DNA of 64,000 nt from SKPS01 sp964469215 (GCA_964469215.1 CAYXYB010000001.1:1-64000), one strand, 5' to 3'. Counted from the stretch's first letter, positions 46,605-55,561 are shown. The notes: generated from the sequence alone by a model not told the origin. Numbers and translations are program-made.

Positions 46605-49600
46605 TCATGCGAAAATTTGAATGATTTCACTTAGTGGAGCTTTCTCCGTTTTTTCTTCAGGTTTGTATTGATTCGCCAACGATATGAACTGTTGAATAAT
46701 ATTATCCTTTATATGCTCTCCTCTACGATTCATTCGGTTTACCAATCGTACCAATTTAATATTCTCTTTATTGATGTAAGCGTTTTGAGAATGTAAAATA
46801 GAATTGCTCACTTTGTCAATTTCGGGAACAGGATAACCATATTCCATCATTTTGTTAATTAGAAAAGCAATAGCAGCTTGTTGTGGTTGATTGTATCGCA
46901 CCTGATGTTCTTCTTCCGAAAACTGGTAGCGTTGAATAAAATCCAATATGTACGCCTCGGTTACAGGCTTATGTTTGAATTTATCGGCAAAGCGTTCATT
47001 TTGCTCGCTGGTTGCTTTGATGTGCAACAAACCTTCGGTAGTGGTGAGCATCTCGCCAATTTTATCTTTGGTGAACGCCACAAAATAACCTGCTTCCAAT
47101 GTTTCTTCATCACCTGCTGCCAAGTGAGCCAAGTGTAGAAAATCATCTTCTTCTTTTCGCATTTGCACTTTGCCCCATTTCCCTTTGGGCATATTCTTAA
47201 TTTGCTCTTTGTAGGTCAACGCAAATTCTTCGTTGCGGTCAAATGCCCTCAGGTCGTCCATAAATAAATCTTCGGCTGCCAACAATTCCGATGTTTCAAA
47301 TATTTTCTGGAATGCAGCTAAACGTTTCTTTTCGTCACGACTGTATAGGTCTTCGGTATAGTCTTGTGGTTCGGGGTCTTCATCCAAAATTGATTGGTCG
47401 GTTCCGATGGTGTAGCGAATCAGGTTGATTTTATCTTCCAGTTTACGGACTAATTTCAAGTAGCTTTCCAATTGTTCTTCGGGACGAAAATTGTAAATGA
47501 AAATTTCTTCGTGTTTACTTCCTAAGCGATTGATACGACCGTTTCGCTGAATCATTCGCACAGGATTCCAGTGCAAATCGTAATTGATAATCATGCCGCA
47601 ATCTTGCAGATTCTGTCCTTCTGATAGTTTATCGGTTGCAATCAGGAAATCAATTTCTTTTTCTCCGTTTTTTAATTGATACTTTTTTGAAACGGGAGCA
47701 AAGCGTTTGGCATAGTTCTCAATTTCGCTTTTTGAACCTAAGGCAAATTCTATGTTTTTGCCTTTCAACAAATATTTCGGAAGGTTGTCAGATAGGTATT
47801 TTAATGTGTCGGCAAAGTAGGTGAACACCAACACCTTTCGGTCTTCATTTTGATTTAAGTGTTTGGCTAATTCCTGAATCTTATCGTCCTTGTCTAACAG
47901 ATACCTGATTTGCTCTTTCAGAATTTTCAGCACTGCAAGGTCTTTGCTAATGTCTGCTTTCAGTTGAGATACATTAAAAACACCTTCATCAGCAACAACC
48001 GTTACAAAGTCCTGCTCCGAATCTTCAAAACTTTCAATGTCGAAATCCAATTCATCTTCCTCTGCATTCTGCTCGTTGTAAGCGTCAATCGCTTTGTTCA
48101 AAGCCGAAAGATTTTTTACTGAAATGATTTTGTTGTATTGCTCTAATTTGGTTTGAAAGTCAATCAGCTTTTTCTCATAACTGCCAATGGATTTGTTGAT
48201 AGAGAAAAGAGAAGATTCCAAACGCTTTAAAAACACGGTTCTGAAAATTCCGTAAATACCAATTTGTCTGCTCAGTTCCCGGTTTTCATCTGCATTCAAT
48301 TCCAATTCGCCCCGTTTTTTTCCATAGTAAGCATGACGATAAATGTTGTAGCGGTAGCACGGAAAACCCAAACTCAGCAATGCCGTGTAGATAATTTCAA
48401 GCGATGAGTGAATGGGTTTTTCTCTTTTGGTGTAATGGTCAAACAAGTCAAGTGGATGTGCCAAATACTCCAATTCTGCCAAGCTGCCAATTTCGTACTT
48501 GAAAGCCCTTGTTAGTTCAGAGTATGGCTCCGCATATTTCAGCAATTGCGATTTAGCCTGATTAGGCACTTTATATTCCAAATTGTCGGGATAGGATTTC
48601 GGGAACTTTTTAAGTTTACCATTTATCTCCAATCCATCAGGATATTCTTTTTCAATTCCTTGCCTTGTTCGCCTTATAATAAAGCGATTCAATAATGGAG
48701 TAAGCTGTTCTTTAATTTGCTGATAATTGATAAATCCGCTCTCTCTGATTTGCCTTCTCATGTCTGTTTGAAGGAGTTCAAGTCGTTCTTTCAGTGTAAA
48801 GTATTTTTGTCTGCTTCGGTCGTAAAATTTACCTAACTTAAATATTTCACCGCCAGAACCTAACATGATTTGATTGGTAAGGTCAGCTAACTGGTTGTTG
48901 ATAGGAGTTGCAGTAAGCAATAAGGTTTTAGCGTTTTCATTTTCCTGCCGCCACTTAATAAATACATCAAACCGTTGACCACCTGATGCTCTCAGGTTGT
49001 GACTTTCATCAAATACAAATAAACCAACGGGTATAGATTGTAGGTTTTCACGAACATCTTTGATTTTCTCAGTGTCCTGCAAACTGTATATTTCAGGAAT
49101 ATGAATCACTTTGAAATCATCAAATGATATTCTCCATTGTTGAATTAGTCCGGCAGGTGCAATGACCACAACACGTTGATTCAAATTCTGCTTGTAGTAT
49201 TCAATTACTTTTATGGCTGTGTAAGTCTTACCTAAGCCAACAGAATCAGAAAGCATGGCAACACCTTGTCGCTCCAATTTTTTGATTAGCGAATTGGCAT
49301 TTTGGATTTGAAACTTCAATAACTGCGGTTTGCCTGAACTTGGGTCGTCTATGTCAACTTTACTTTCTTTTTCATCCAATAAATCCTGTCCGTAAATACG
49401 ATACAAAGCATGGATATACATTTCGTAAGCACTAAAACAAGTGCTACCATGTTTGCTCAATGCAAGAATTTCTTCTTTGAACATTTTGCTCCAATCTTCA
49501 CTATCGTTCCATAATTCTTCAAACCATGTGCGATGGGAAGGATGCTGTAAAAGATTTTTGCGAACAAAATTTACCGTTGCATTGTTGTCTTCAAACTGAT

Positions 49601-50108
49601 TTAACTCAAGATTACCTAACAAACCCTGCTTAGTGAAATTGGAACTGCCGATAATGCCTACGGCATTTTCTTCATCAGTTCCAAAAATGTAGCACTTGGC
49701 ATGAAGAAAGTTTTTACGGTAAACTTTGATTTGAATTTTACCACTATTTGTTTCATTCATGTGCTTGCCTAACAAGTCGGCTACCTGTTGAAATTCCTCT
49801 TTCAGTTGTATGTCCTCTAAGTCTTTCTTCAAATATTTTTCAGGAAAGTCGGGATCTTGTTGTTTTGGGTTTTTAACCTGATAAGCCCTTATAGATGGTT
49901 CTTCGCCTAATAACAATCTGAATGTAATATTGTCCCGTTCTAAAAACAGATTCAATTCTTTAAGGATTGTAACCATTCCTGGCAAATCCCAGTAACCTGT
50001 CGCAATTGAAATTTGAGAAAAAGCATTGTCTTGTATCAGTTCTTTTAATACGTTTCCGAGCTGATATTCGTTTGAAGAATTATCTATGAGTTTAATACCT
50101 TTTTTCAT
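46605..50108 (-). CDS. Phospholipase D-like nuclease / SNF2-type helicase fusion
   Basis: A 1167-residue protein. The N-terminal ~210 residues are a PLD-type domain with one HKD-like motif (FLHAKCYIFG and GSSNFTKQGL), as in BfiI- and NgoAVII-type nucleases, which dimerise to cut DNA. The motor follows: Walker A SDSVGLGKTYTA (~289), DESH box FDESHNLRASGG (~366), TATPINN, and helicase-C motif with DKLSEGQNLQDCG and QRNGRINRLGS (~857). A ~300-residue C-terminal extension has no motif I recognise. It would translocate DNA and may cut it, supplying the restriction arm for the downstream methyltransferase. Its ATG overlaps the TGA of the broken XRE gene (ATGA). DISARM and NgoAVII/CglI systems also use PLD and helicase parts, but usually as separate proteins. 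Confidence 0.9.
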   Translation of the reverse strand: MKKGIKLIDNSSNEYQLGNVLKELIQDNAFSQISIATGYWDLPGMVTILKELNLFLERDNITFRLLLGEEPSIRAYQVKNPKQQDPDFPEKYLKKDLEDIQLKEEFQQVADLLGKHMNETNSGKIQIKVYRKNFLHAKCYIFGTDEENAVGIIGSSNFTKQGLLGNLELNQFEDNNATVNFVRKNLLQHPSHRTWFEELWNDSEDWSKMFKEEILALSKHGSTCFSAYEMYIHALYRIYGQDLLDEKESKVDIDDPSSGKPQLLKFQIQNANSLIKKLERQGVAMLSDSVGLGKTYTAIKVIEYYKQNLNQRVVVIAPAGLIQQWRISFDDFKVIHIPEIYSLQDTEKIKDVRENLQSIPVGLFVFDESHNLRASGGQRFDVFIKWRQENENAKTLLLTATPINNQLADLTNQIMLGSGGEIFKLGKFYDRSRQKYFTLKERLELLQTDMRRQIRESGFINYQQIKEQLTPLLNRFIIRRTRQGIEKEYPDGLEINGKLKKFPKSYPDNLEYKVPNQAKSQLLKYAEPYSELTRAFKYEIGSLAELEYLAHPLDLFDHYTKREKPIHSSLEIIYTALLSLGFPCYRYNIYRHAYYGKKRGELELNADENRELSRQIGIYGIFRTVFLKRLESSLFSINKSIGSYEKKLIDFQTKLEQYNKIISVKNLSALNKAIDAYNEQNAEEDELDFDIESFEDSEQDFVTVVADEGVFNVSQLKADISKDLAVLKILKEQIRYLLDKDDKIQELAKHLNQNEDRKVLVFTYFADTLKYLSDNLPKYLLKGKNIEFALGSKSEIENYAKRFAPVSKKYQLKNGEKEIDFLIATDKLSEGQNLQDCGMIINYDLHWNPVRMIQRNGRINRLGSKHEEIFIYNFRPEEQLESYLKLVRKLEDKINLIRYTIGTDQSILDEDPEPQDYTEDLYSRDEKKRLAAFQKIFETSELLAAEDLFMDDLRAFDRNEEFALTYKEQIKNMPKGKWGKVQMRKEEDDFLHLAHLAAGDEETLEAGYFVAFTKDKIGEMLTTTEGLLHIKATSEQNERFADKFKHKPVTEAYILDFIQRYQFSEEEHQVRYNQPQQAAIAFLINKMMEYGYPVPEIDKVSNSILHSQNAYINKENIKLVRLVNRMNRRGEHIKDNIIQQFISLANQYKPEEKTEKAPLSEIIQIFA

Positions 50109-50405
50109 TTCTTCAATTTCTTTTTAAGGATGTTCAAAGCATCAGGTGCTAAATCTTTTTCGTCACCCGTAACATTTTCCAACTTGTCAGCCAGCTAAAG
50201 CGTAATCAGCTCATCTTCGTTGGCTTTTAAGAATTTGGCAATCTCAATTACCTGTTGCTTTGAAGCATTTCTGTCACCTCTCTTAATCTTACTCATTAAA
50301 GCAGTGTCAACCACCTGTCTTAAAAGAAGGTTTTGCTTCTCTCTGAGTTCTCTAATTTTTTGTCCTAATTGCTTCAGGTTACTTGTATTATTGTTGGCTT
50401 GTCAT
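50105..50405 (-). pseudogene. Degenerate XRE-family HTH regulator
   Basis: The minus strand reads in one frame NLKQLGQKIRELREKQNLLLRQ, then VVDTALMSKIKRGDRNASKQQ, then FLKANEDELITL, TAG (50195-50197), LADKLENVTGDEK and finally LKKKLKK with TGA overlapping the helicase ATG. This is a standard XRE helix-turn-helix, but about five codons are missing inside the turn (between LLLRQV and DTALMSK), a Trp codon is now TAG, and the ATG at 50405 is out of frame. Intact homologues typically lie before restriction operons and act as their controllers, so the operon may have lost its own repressor. Confidence 0.8.
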
Positions 50406-50433
50406 AATTTGTCAGATTTGGTAATTACTTCTC

Positions 50434-52641
50434 TTACTTCCGGATTACTTTGAAGGTTTTTGTGCTTATGTTATCATCATAAATCCGGATAAAATAAAGT
50501 CCACTGCAGAAACCGGACATATCAACGCTAAATGACTGCCCGTTTGTCTGATAGGTTCTAATGACCCGGCCGGATAAACTCATTACCTCAATCATTTTAT
50601 TTCTGCTTAAATGATTTTCGAAGTTTATGTGCAGAATGTCTTCAACAGGGTTTGGATAAAGCTTCACCGACATATCACCTTGAATATCATTTATATCTGA
50701 TGCGTCAATATCCAAGGTAAGATATATTATTGTATCATTATTACCTATTGTTATATTTCCTGTGTCGGAAATATACCCCGGAGCACTTAAAATGTAAGGA
50801 TAGCTCCAGCCCGTCACCAATTGTGTAACAGCATAGCCGTTTGTATCGGGTGTCAGAGTGTTGTTGTCAATTATCAATGTTGCATTTTTAACCGGATTAT
50901 TTGAATCGTCTATAACATAAATCTCAACATTCTGATATGTGAGTTCCAACATAAGAACATTTTCTATATCGTATCCATTATTTATCAGGACGTTGCCTGT
51001 TGCATCGAAATATCCCTGTTTTTTAACCTGGTATGGGTAGGTTCCATTACTGAGACCTGCAACTATTGCTTGTCCGTCGTAGCCGGTAAAATGGCTGTTA
51101 CCATTAACAATAACCTCTGCATTTGGCAGTTCACCATTGCTGTCAGAGATATTGAAAACCGCAGTACCGGTATCAACAGTGAAAAAGGCAGAATAATAAA
51201 TGTCAAAATTATTCACGCTGGAATAAGCATTGAGGGTTACACTGTTTTCGTCAACCCAGTTGTGAAAAGTATGACCGGTTTTAGTTGAAGCCGGCAGGGT
51301 AAATGAGGTAAGGTTATTACTCTTAAAAGCAGATTTGCCGATATAGACAACACTGTTTGGAATGATGAGATTTGAAATGTTGTTCACATTAAATGCAGCC
51401 TGAAGAATATATTTTACAGAATTTCCAATGGTGAGGCTGGAAATTGCATTGAGTTCAAAAGCATATTTCCCGATGTGTGTAACGGAATTAGGGATAGTAA
51501 GATTTGTAATACCCCCTCTCACAAATGCATAATCTCCGATATATTCAACTGAATTTCCAAGAACAAGTGTCTGGAGGTTTGGATTCCAACCAAACGCCAA
51601 CTCGTCAATAAATTTTACGGAATTGGGGATTACGACACTTTTTATGTTGCTCCAGTAAAAAGCAAAATACCCGATGTGTTCAAGTGTATTCGGAAAGGTC
51701 ATATCAGAAAAATAAAAGGAGTTGTCGCAGAAAGAGTATTTACCCAGAAATTTGAAACCATTGGGCAGGTTTACATCCAGGATGCCCATAAAAGAGAACA
51801 CACCTGCCTCCTGCTCGTCTCTGTCTGCAACGCCAACAACTGTCTGGCCCTGCAATTGGGAAGGAATGGTAAGAACAGTACCAATACCATATCGGCAGTA
51901 GGTGATATACCCGTTTTTCATAATAACATCGGTGTCGCTCAGGGTGTGGATTATTGATGCAGTGTATGACAGATTCAGATTATTAACTGTTGTTAAAGGG
52001 TTCAGGGTGTCACCGTTGCTGTTTCTCCAATATTGAAAGCCCGGCCTTGTGTTATTCGGAAGAACAAAGCTCGTAATCGAATTATTGATAAATGCCTGCA
52101 CTCCTATATAATTTATTGATGGAGGTAAAGTGATTGATGACAATAAGTTCTGAACAAAAGCCTGATATCCCAGATATACAAGTGAGGTGCTTAAGGTAAC
52201 GCTGGTTATACTGTTGTTTTTAAAAGTTTCATTTCCGATAAACTCGACAGAATTTGGTACCACCACGCTTGTTAAAGCGTTATCCCTGAATGAATGCCTT
52301 CCGATATATTTAAGGCCGGCAGGGAAGTTAATGCTTGTAAGTGCGTTTGTCCTGAAAGCGGTACCTTCTATTTTTTCAAGGATTGATGGCAGAACCACGC
52401 TTGTAATCCCCTTGCCCTCAAAAGCAGCTATCCCAATCCCTTTTATAGGTACCCCCTGAAGAGTATCGGGTATGATAATGTTGGTATTGGCAAAACTGTA
52501 TGAGCACGCTGTTATGAAATTGCGGCTGTCGATGGTTACATCCTGATTCTGCAGTGTATATTGCGCATTAACAGCATTTGATGTGAAGAGACCATAAGCA
52601 ATTACCATTACAACCTGGAAAAAGTAAACAAATCTTTTCAT
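50434..52641 (-). CDS. BspA-type leucine-rich-repeat surface protein with T9SS sorting domain
   Basis: A 735-residue exported protein. Signal peptide FFQVVMVIAYGLFTSNAVNAQ; then two blocks of LRR_5/BspA repeats (~75-200 and ~265-430), whose unit is about 23 residues with LxSVTLPxSLxYIGxxAFxxN-like consensus (e.g. VVLPSILEKIEGTAF, SVVVPNSVEFIGNETF). Each block ends in a FN3-like/InlB-type TRPGFQYW or KTGHTFHNW segment. Carboxypeptidase-regulatory-like domains (~480-640: GTAVFNISDSNGELPNAEV, VEIYVIDDSNNPVKNATL) precede a T9SS tail (LYPNPVEDILHI ... CSGLYFIRI). BspA proteins are surface adhesins or cell-wall-binding proteins. It ends only 29 bases before the XRE remnant. Confidence 0.9.
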   Translation of the reverse strand: MKRFVYFFQVVMVIAYGLFTSNAVNAQYTLQNQDVTIDSRNFITACSYSFANTNIIIPDTLQGVPIKGIGIAAFEGKGITSVVLPSILEKIEGTAFRTNALTSINFPAGLKYIGRHSFRDNALTSVVVPNSVEFIGNETFKNNSITSVTLSTSLVYLGYQAFVQNLLSSITLPPSINYIGVQAFINNSITSFVLPNNTRPGFQYWRNSNGDTLNPLTTVNNLNLSYTASIIHTLSDTDVIMKNGYITYCRYGIGTVLTIPSQLQGQTVVGVADRDEQEAGVFSFMGILDVNLPNGFKFLGKYSFCDNSFYFSDMTFPNTLEHIGYFAFYWSNIKSVVIPNSVKFIDELAFGWNPNLQTLVLGNSVEYIGDYAFVRGGITNLTIPNSVTHIGKYAFELNAISSLTIGNSVKYILQAAFNVNNISNLIIPNSVVYIGKSAFKSNNLTSFTLPASTKTGHTFHNWVDENSVTLNAYSSVNNFDIYYSAFFTVDTGTAVFNISDSNGELPNAEVIVNGNSHFTGYDGQAIVAGLSNGTYPYQVKKQGYFDATGNVLINNGYDIENVLMLELTYQNVEIYVIDDSNNPVKNATLIIDNNTLTPDTNGYAVTQLVTGWSYPYILSAPGYISDTGNITIGNNDTIIYLTLDIDASDINDIQGDMSVKLYPNPVEDILHINFENHLSRNKMIEVMSLSGRVIRTYQTNGQSFSVDMSGFCSGLYFIRIYDDNISTKTFKVIRK

Positions 52642-52724
52642 GATTTAGGTGATTTTTATTATTAATAATTAGGTATATAGATAAATCCTTTCAGGAATTA
52701 TCCCGAATAATTCAAAATAGACAT

Positions 52725-52777
52725 CAAAGATAAGAAATAGCACAAAATGTTTGAAACATTTTGTTTGAAACATTTTG
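52725..52777 (-). promoter_or_regulatory. -7 element and direct repeats upstream of the LRR gene
   Basis: TATCTTTG (complement of 52725-52732) is a -7 box. Beyond it two copies of TGTTTGAAACATTTTG (52748-52763 and 52762-52777, plus strand) occur with a 14-base period. The repeat is nearly palindromic (ATGTTTGAAACAT), so a dimeric regulator could bind just upstream of the promoter. Confidence 0.4.
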
Positions 52778-52983
52778 TACGAAATTCAATGTTTAATTAC
52801 TCAGGTGCTTCAATAAGATCAGGCCAACAAAACTCATGATAAAATATACTAAATAAGTGAAATTAGCCGGGGTTGATTGAATATCAACCGTATTTCGCTT
52901 CTCACCCCCCCCTCCATCTAACGCAATAAAGCACACTGTGGAGGGCATAAACGGGATTTATCTTATTGTCAGTAAAACCTCCG

Positions 52984-53220
52984 TTAACTTCTCCCAGCAT
53001 TTTCACCTAAACCACTTGCATTTACGTTGTAAATGATGATCTGATCTCCGGGCATGCTGTTTTCCATCAATTTTATCATTTCAGAATGAAACCGGTTTCC
53101 GGTAATATTCTCATCAATATAAAGCACCGAATCATTACAGGTGAACCTGGCAACATAACACTCTACCTTATACGGTGGGTATACATGAGAACTGTTAATG
53201 CCGGTAAATCTTTCTCTTCC
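52984..53220 (-). pseudogene. Remnant of a GldM C-terminal-like domain
   Basis: Directly after the EamA stop codon, and in the same frame, the minus strand stays open for 78 codons: FTGINSSHVYPPYKVECYVARF, NDSVLYIDENITGNRFHSEM, MPGDQIIIYNVNASGLGEN, TAA. The pattern (V.SF...D....GNRF..e....l..G..i.i..i.a.G..g) resembles the C-terminal domain of GldM-type proteins. There is no start codon at its head, so it is a tail fragment or a lost fusion. It could alternatively be read through from the EamA gene. Confidence 0.5.
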
Positions 53221-54111
53221 TCACTGTTTTAACCTATCCTGCCATTGCTGCAGTATAATCCCTGAAATTATCAGTACCAGGCCTATTATCGTGGCCGGCA
53301 GTATGGGCTCTTTGAGTATCAGCCATATCCACATGAGGCTCAACGGAGGGGAGATAAAAATGAACTGGCTTACAAGGTATGTTTTCTTCGACAACTTCAA
53401 TGCCGACAGCCAGAGCATGAAGGTCAATCCCATTTCAAAAAAGCCTAAATACACCCCTCCTGTCCATGCTTTGAGGCCTTCGGCTCTGAATGTAGAGAAT
53501 ATCATTACCGCAATCATTGAATAAACCGTTCCGAAGAAAAAATTCAACATCAGCTTTCCTGAAACGGTTCGCCCGTCTTTGAGGTTAAAGATCCAGTAAA
53601 GCGCCCAGATGACAGAGCTACCTGCAGCAAGAGCACATCCGGTAAGGTTTGTAGGTGATAGTGTAGCAAAATCCCCTTTGGTGGCTATTACGATAATTCC
53701 GCCGAAACTTATCACCATTGCAAGAAACGATATCCATCGGAGTTTTTGTCCAAGCAACGGAACTGCAAGAAGGGCAAGCATTATCGGCCAGATATAATTC
53801 AGAGTCATAGCCTCCTGAGCGGTTATCTTGCTATAGGCATGAATGAGGATGATGTAGTAAAGAAAAGGGTTAAGGAGACCGAGAAATGCGGATTTAATTA
53901 TAGCACCTTTGGTAAGTTGACCTGCAACTGCGGAGAAAGCCTCCTGCAACACGTTGATAACAAAAAATATAATAAACGAAACCAGCGAGGCCATAAACAC
54001 TATCTGAAAAGGGTCGAGCGATCTGAGGCTTACTTTGAATGCCACAGCAATTGTTGACCAGAAAATAACCGATAGGGAGGCGAGGAGATATGCTTTGGGT
54101 TGGTTGTGCAT
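53221..54111 (-). CDS. EamA/DMT-family inner-membrane transporter
   Basis: A 296-residue membrane protein with about ten transmembrane helices in two EamA repeats (SVIFWSTIAVAFKVSLR at the start; second repeat near AGSSVIWALYWIFNL, ~160). The subfamily differs from the transporter at 18987-19880. The substrate is unknown. Its start codon is three bases from a 14-bp tandem repeat that occupies the space where the promoter or leader should be. The stop is followed in frame by a GldM-like remnant. Confidence 0.9.
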   Translation of the reverse strand: MHNQPKAYLLASLSVIFWSTIAVAFKVSLRSLDPFQIVFMASLVSFIIFFVINVLQEAFSAVAGQLTKGAIIKSAFLGLLNPFLYYIILIHAYSKITAQEAMTLNYIWPIMLALLAVPLLGQKLRWISFLAMVISFGGIIVIATKGDFATLSPTNLTGCALAAGSSVIWALYWIFNLKDGRTVSGKLMLNFFFGTVYSMIAVMIFSTFRAEGLKAWTGGVYLGFFEMGLTFMLWLSALKLSKKTYLVSQFIFISPPLSLMWIWLILKEPILPATIIGLVLIISGIILQQWQDRLKQ

Positions 54112-54113
54112 GA

Positions 54114-54203
54114 GGGTTCTGTGTTCAGGGTTCTGTGTTCAGGGTTCTGTGTTCAGGGTTCTGTGTTCAGGGTTCCGTGTTTAGAGTTCCGTGTTCAGGG
54201 TTC
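54114..54203. repeat. 14-bp tandem repeat, 6 full copies (gggttctgtgttca)
   Basis: Units at 54114, 54128, 54142, 54156 (identical), 54170 (gggttccgtgttta) and 54184 (gagttccgtgttca), plus a partial unit at 54198. It starts directly upstream of the EamA ATG. Copy-number slippage would change the length of its leader. Confidence 0.92.
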
Positions 54204-54292
54204 AAAGCTACAAAATTCAGGCAGATCATGTTTATTGAAAAGAGAGTGGCAAATGGATTCGGGAGGTTGATTTTTTTTTTTAATTTTGGCTC

Positions 54293-54730
54293 ATGATTAT
54301 TGAAAACGGGTTGAAGATAGCTGTTGACTTCGACGGCACCATTGTAGAGAATGCATATCCGCGCATTGGCAGGGAAATGCTATTTGCTTTTGCCACCATG
54401 AAGGAGTTGCAGAAGAGAGGACACAATCTTATTCTCTGGACTTTCAGAACTGGTGATCTGCTGAATGAGGCTGTTGAATTTTGCCGCGAGAAAGGGGTTG
54501 AGTTTTATGCCGTTAATGAAAATTATCCGGGTGAAACCAATTCAGAAGGTTACAGCCGTAAGCTTAATGTTGATATGTTTATTGACGACAGAAACGTTGG
54601 TGGTTTCATTGGCTGGAGCAGGATATGGCTGCTTCTGAGCCCGGGTGACCCCTCCATTGCGCTCCTCTATCCTGAGGAACACCGCAATTTCCAGAAAACA
54701 AAACGTTCGCTTTTTGGTTTTAAAAGGTAA
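54293..54730 (+). CDS. HAD-superfamily hydrolase (BT0820-like phosphatase)
   Basis: A 145-residue small cytosolic HAD enzyme. Motif I is AVDFDGTIVE (~10-19), with both Asp residues; the Thr/Ser motif region is ILWTFRTGDLLNEA, and the acidic motif is NVDMFIDDRNVGG (~95). There is no cap domain, as in BT0820-type phosphatases of Bacteroidota. The substrate is unknown. TAATTTTG ends only five bases before the ATG, which would give an almost leaderless mRNA if it were the -7 box. zupT follows 15 bases later. Confidence 0.88.
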   Translation: MIIENGLKIAVDFDGTIVENAYPRIGREMLFAFATMKELQKRGHNLILWTFRTGDLLNEAVEFCREKGVEFYAVNENYPGETNSEGYSRKLNVDMFIDDRNVGGFIGWSRIWLLLSPGDPSIALLYPEEHRNFQKTKRSLFGFKR

Positions 54731-54745
54731 ATATTTTTTGTCATC

Positions 54746-55561
54746 ATGGGTGATCTGAATACAATACTCTTTGCCTTCGGACTAACAATTTTTGCAGGTC
54801 TTGCCACCGGCATCGGGAGCGCTCTTGCCTTTTTTGCCAACCGGACAAATACCCGTTTTTTGTCTATCGCTCTGGGTTTTTCTGCAGGGGTGATGATTTA
54901 TGTTTCACTTGTTGAGATCTTTGCCAAAGCAAGGGGATCTCTTGCAGAGGTATATCCGGCCCAGATTGCCCATCTTCAGACTGTCTTGTTCTTTTTTATT
55001 GGGATGGGTATAATAGCTCTTATTGACCGGCTGATACCATCAGCAGAAAATCCGCATGAGATAAGGATGGTTGAGTCTATGCAAGACACCGGAAAAGACA
55101 ACGGCAATCCAAAGCTTATGCGTATGGGCCTGTTCACTGCTCTTGCCATTGCCATACATAATTTCCCTGAGGGGTTGGCAACATTCACAGCAGCTATTTC
55201 CGATCCCGGCCTGGGGGTGGCTATTGCCGTGGCTGTGGCTATACACAACATCCCCGAAGGCATTGCCGTATCGATACCTATCTATTATGCTACCGGTAGC
55301 AGGAAGAAAGCTTTCTGGCACTCGTTTGCATCAGGGCTCGCTGAGCCTGTTGGCGCTCTTGCCGGGTTTCTGATACTTATGCCATTCATGGGGCCGCAGG
55401 TGATGGGGTACCTGTTTGCAGCGGTTGCAGGCATCATGGTATTCATCAGCATCGACGAACTGCTCCCCTCTGCCAGGGAGTATGGAAAACATCACCTTTC
55501 AATTTACGGCCTTATCGCAGGAATGCTGATAATGGCATTAAGCCTCGTTTTGCTCGGGTGA
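54746..55561 (+). CDS. zupT: ZIP-family zinc transporter ZupT
   Basis: A 271-residue inner-membrane metal importer with about eight helices. The two metal-site motifs are AIHNFPEGLATF (~145) and AIHNIPEGIAV (~170), followed by SGLAEPVGALAG, the full signature of ZupT. It takes up zinc and, in relatives, other divalent metals. A hydrophilic loop with His/Glu residues lies between helices 3 and 4. It follows the HAD phosphatase by 15 bases and is probably in its operon. Confidence 0.95.
   Translation: MGDLNTILFAFGLTIFAGLATGIGSALAFFANRTNTRFLSIALGFSAGVMIYVSLVEIFAKARGSLAEVYPAQIAHLQTVLFFFIGMGIIALIDRLIPSAENPHEIRMVESMQDTGKDNGNPKLMRMGLFTALAIAIHNFPEGLATFTAAISDPGLGVAIAVAVAIHNIPEGIAVSIPIYYATGSRKKAFWHSFASGLAEPVGALAGFLILMPFMGPQVMGYLFAAVAGIMVFISIDELLPSAREYGKHHLSIYGLIAGMLIMALSLVLLG

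Larger units (their letters stand above)
52642..53220. other. 579-base stretch with regulatory sequences and one gene remnant
   Basis: 52642-52790 holds the probable promoter of the LRR gene. 52790-52983 is non-coding, with a run of C near 52906. 52984-53220 is a GldM-like remnant. Confidence 0.6.

Noticed and set aside
40626..50405. Assignment as BREX or DISARM proper
   Set aside because: No PglZ/BrxZ, BrxC/PglY, DrmA or DrmB is present, and the kinase is far smaller than PglW. Similarity is limited to individual domains.
54114..54203. CRISPR or iteron origin
   Set aside because: 14-bp units have no spacers and there is no replication initiator or plasmid gene nearby.
54281..54288. TAATTTTG as promoter of the HAD phosphatase gene
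   Set aside because: It ends only four bases before the ATG and follows a T run, so it is as likely chance as a leaderless promoter; not listed as a feature.
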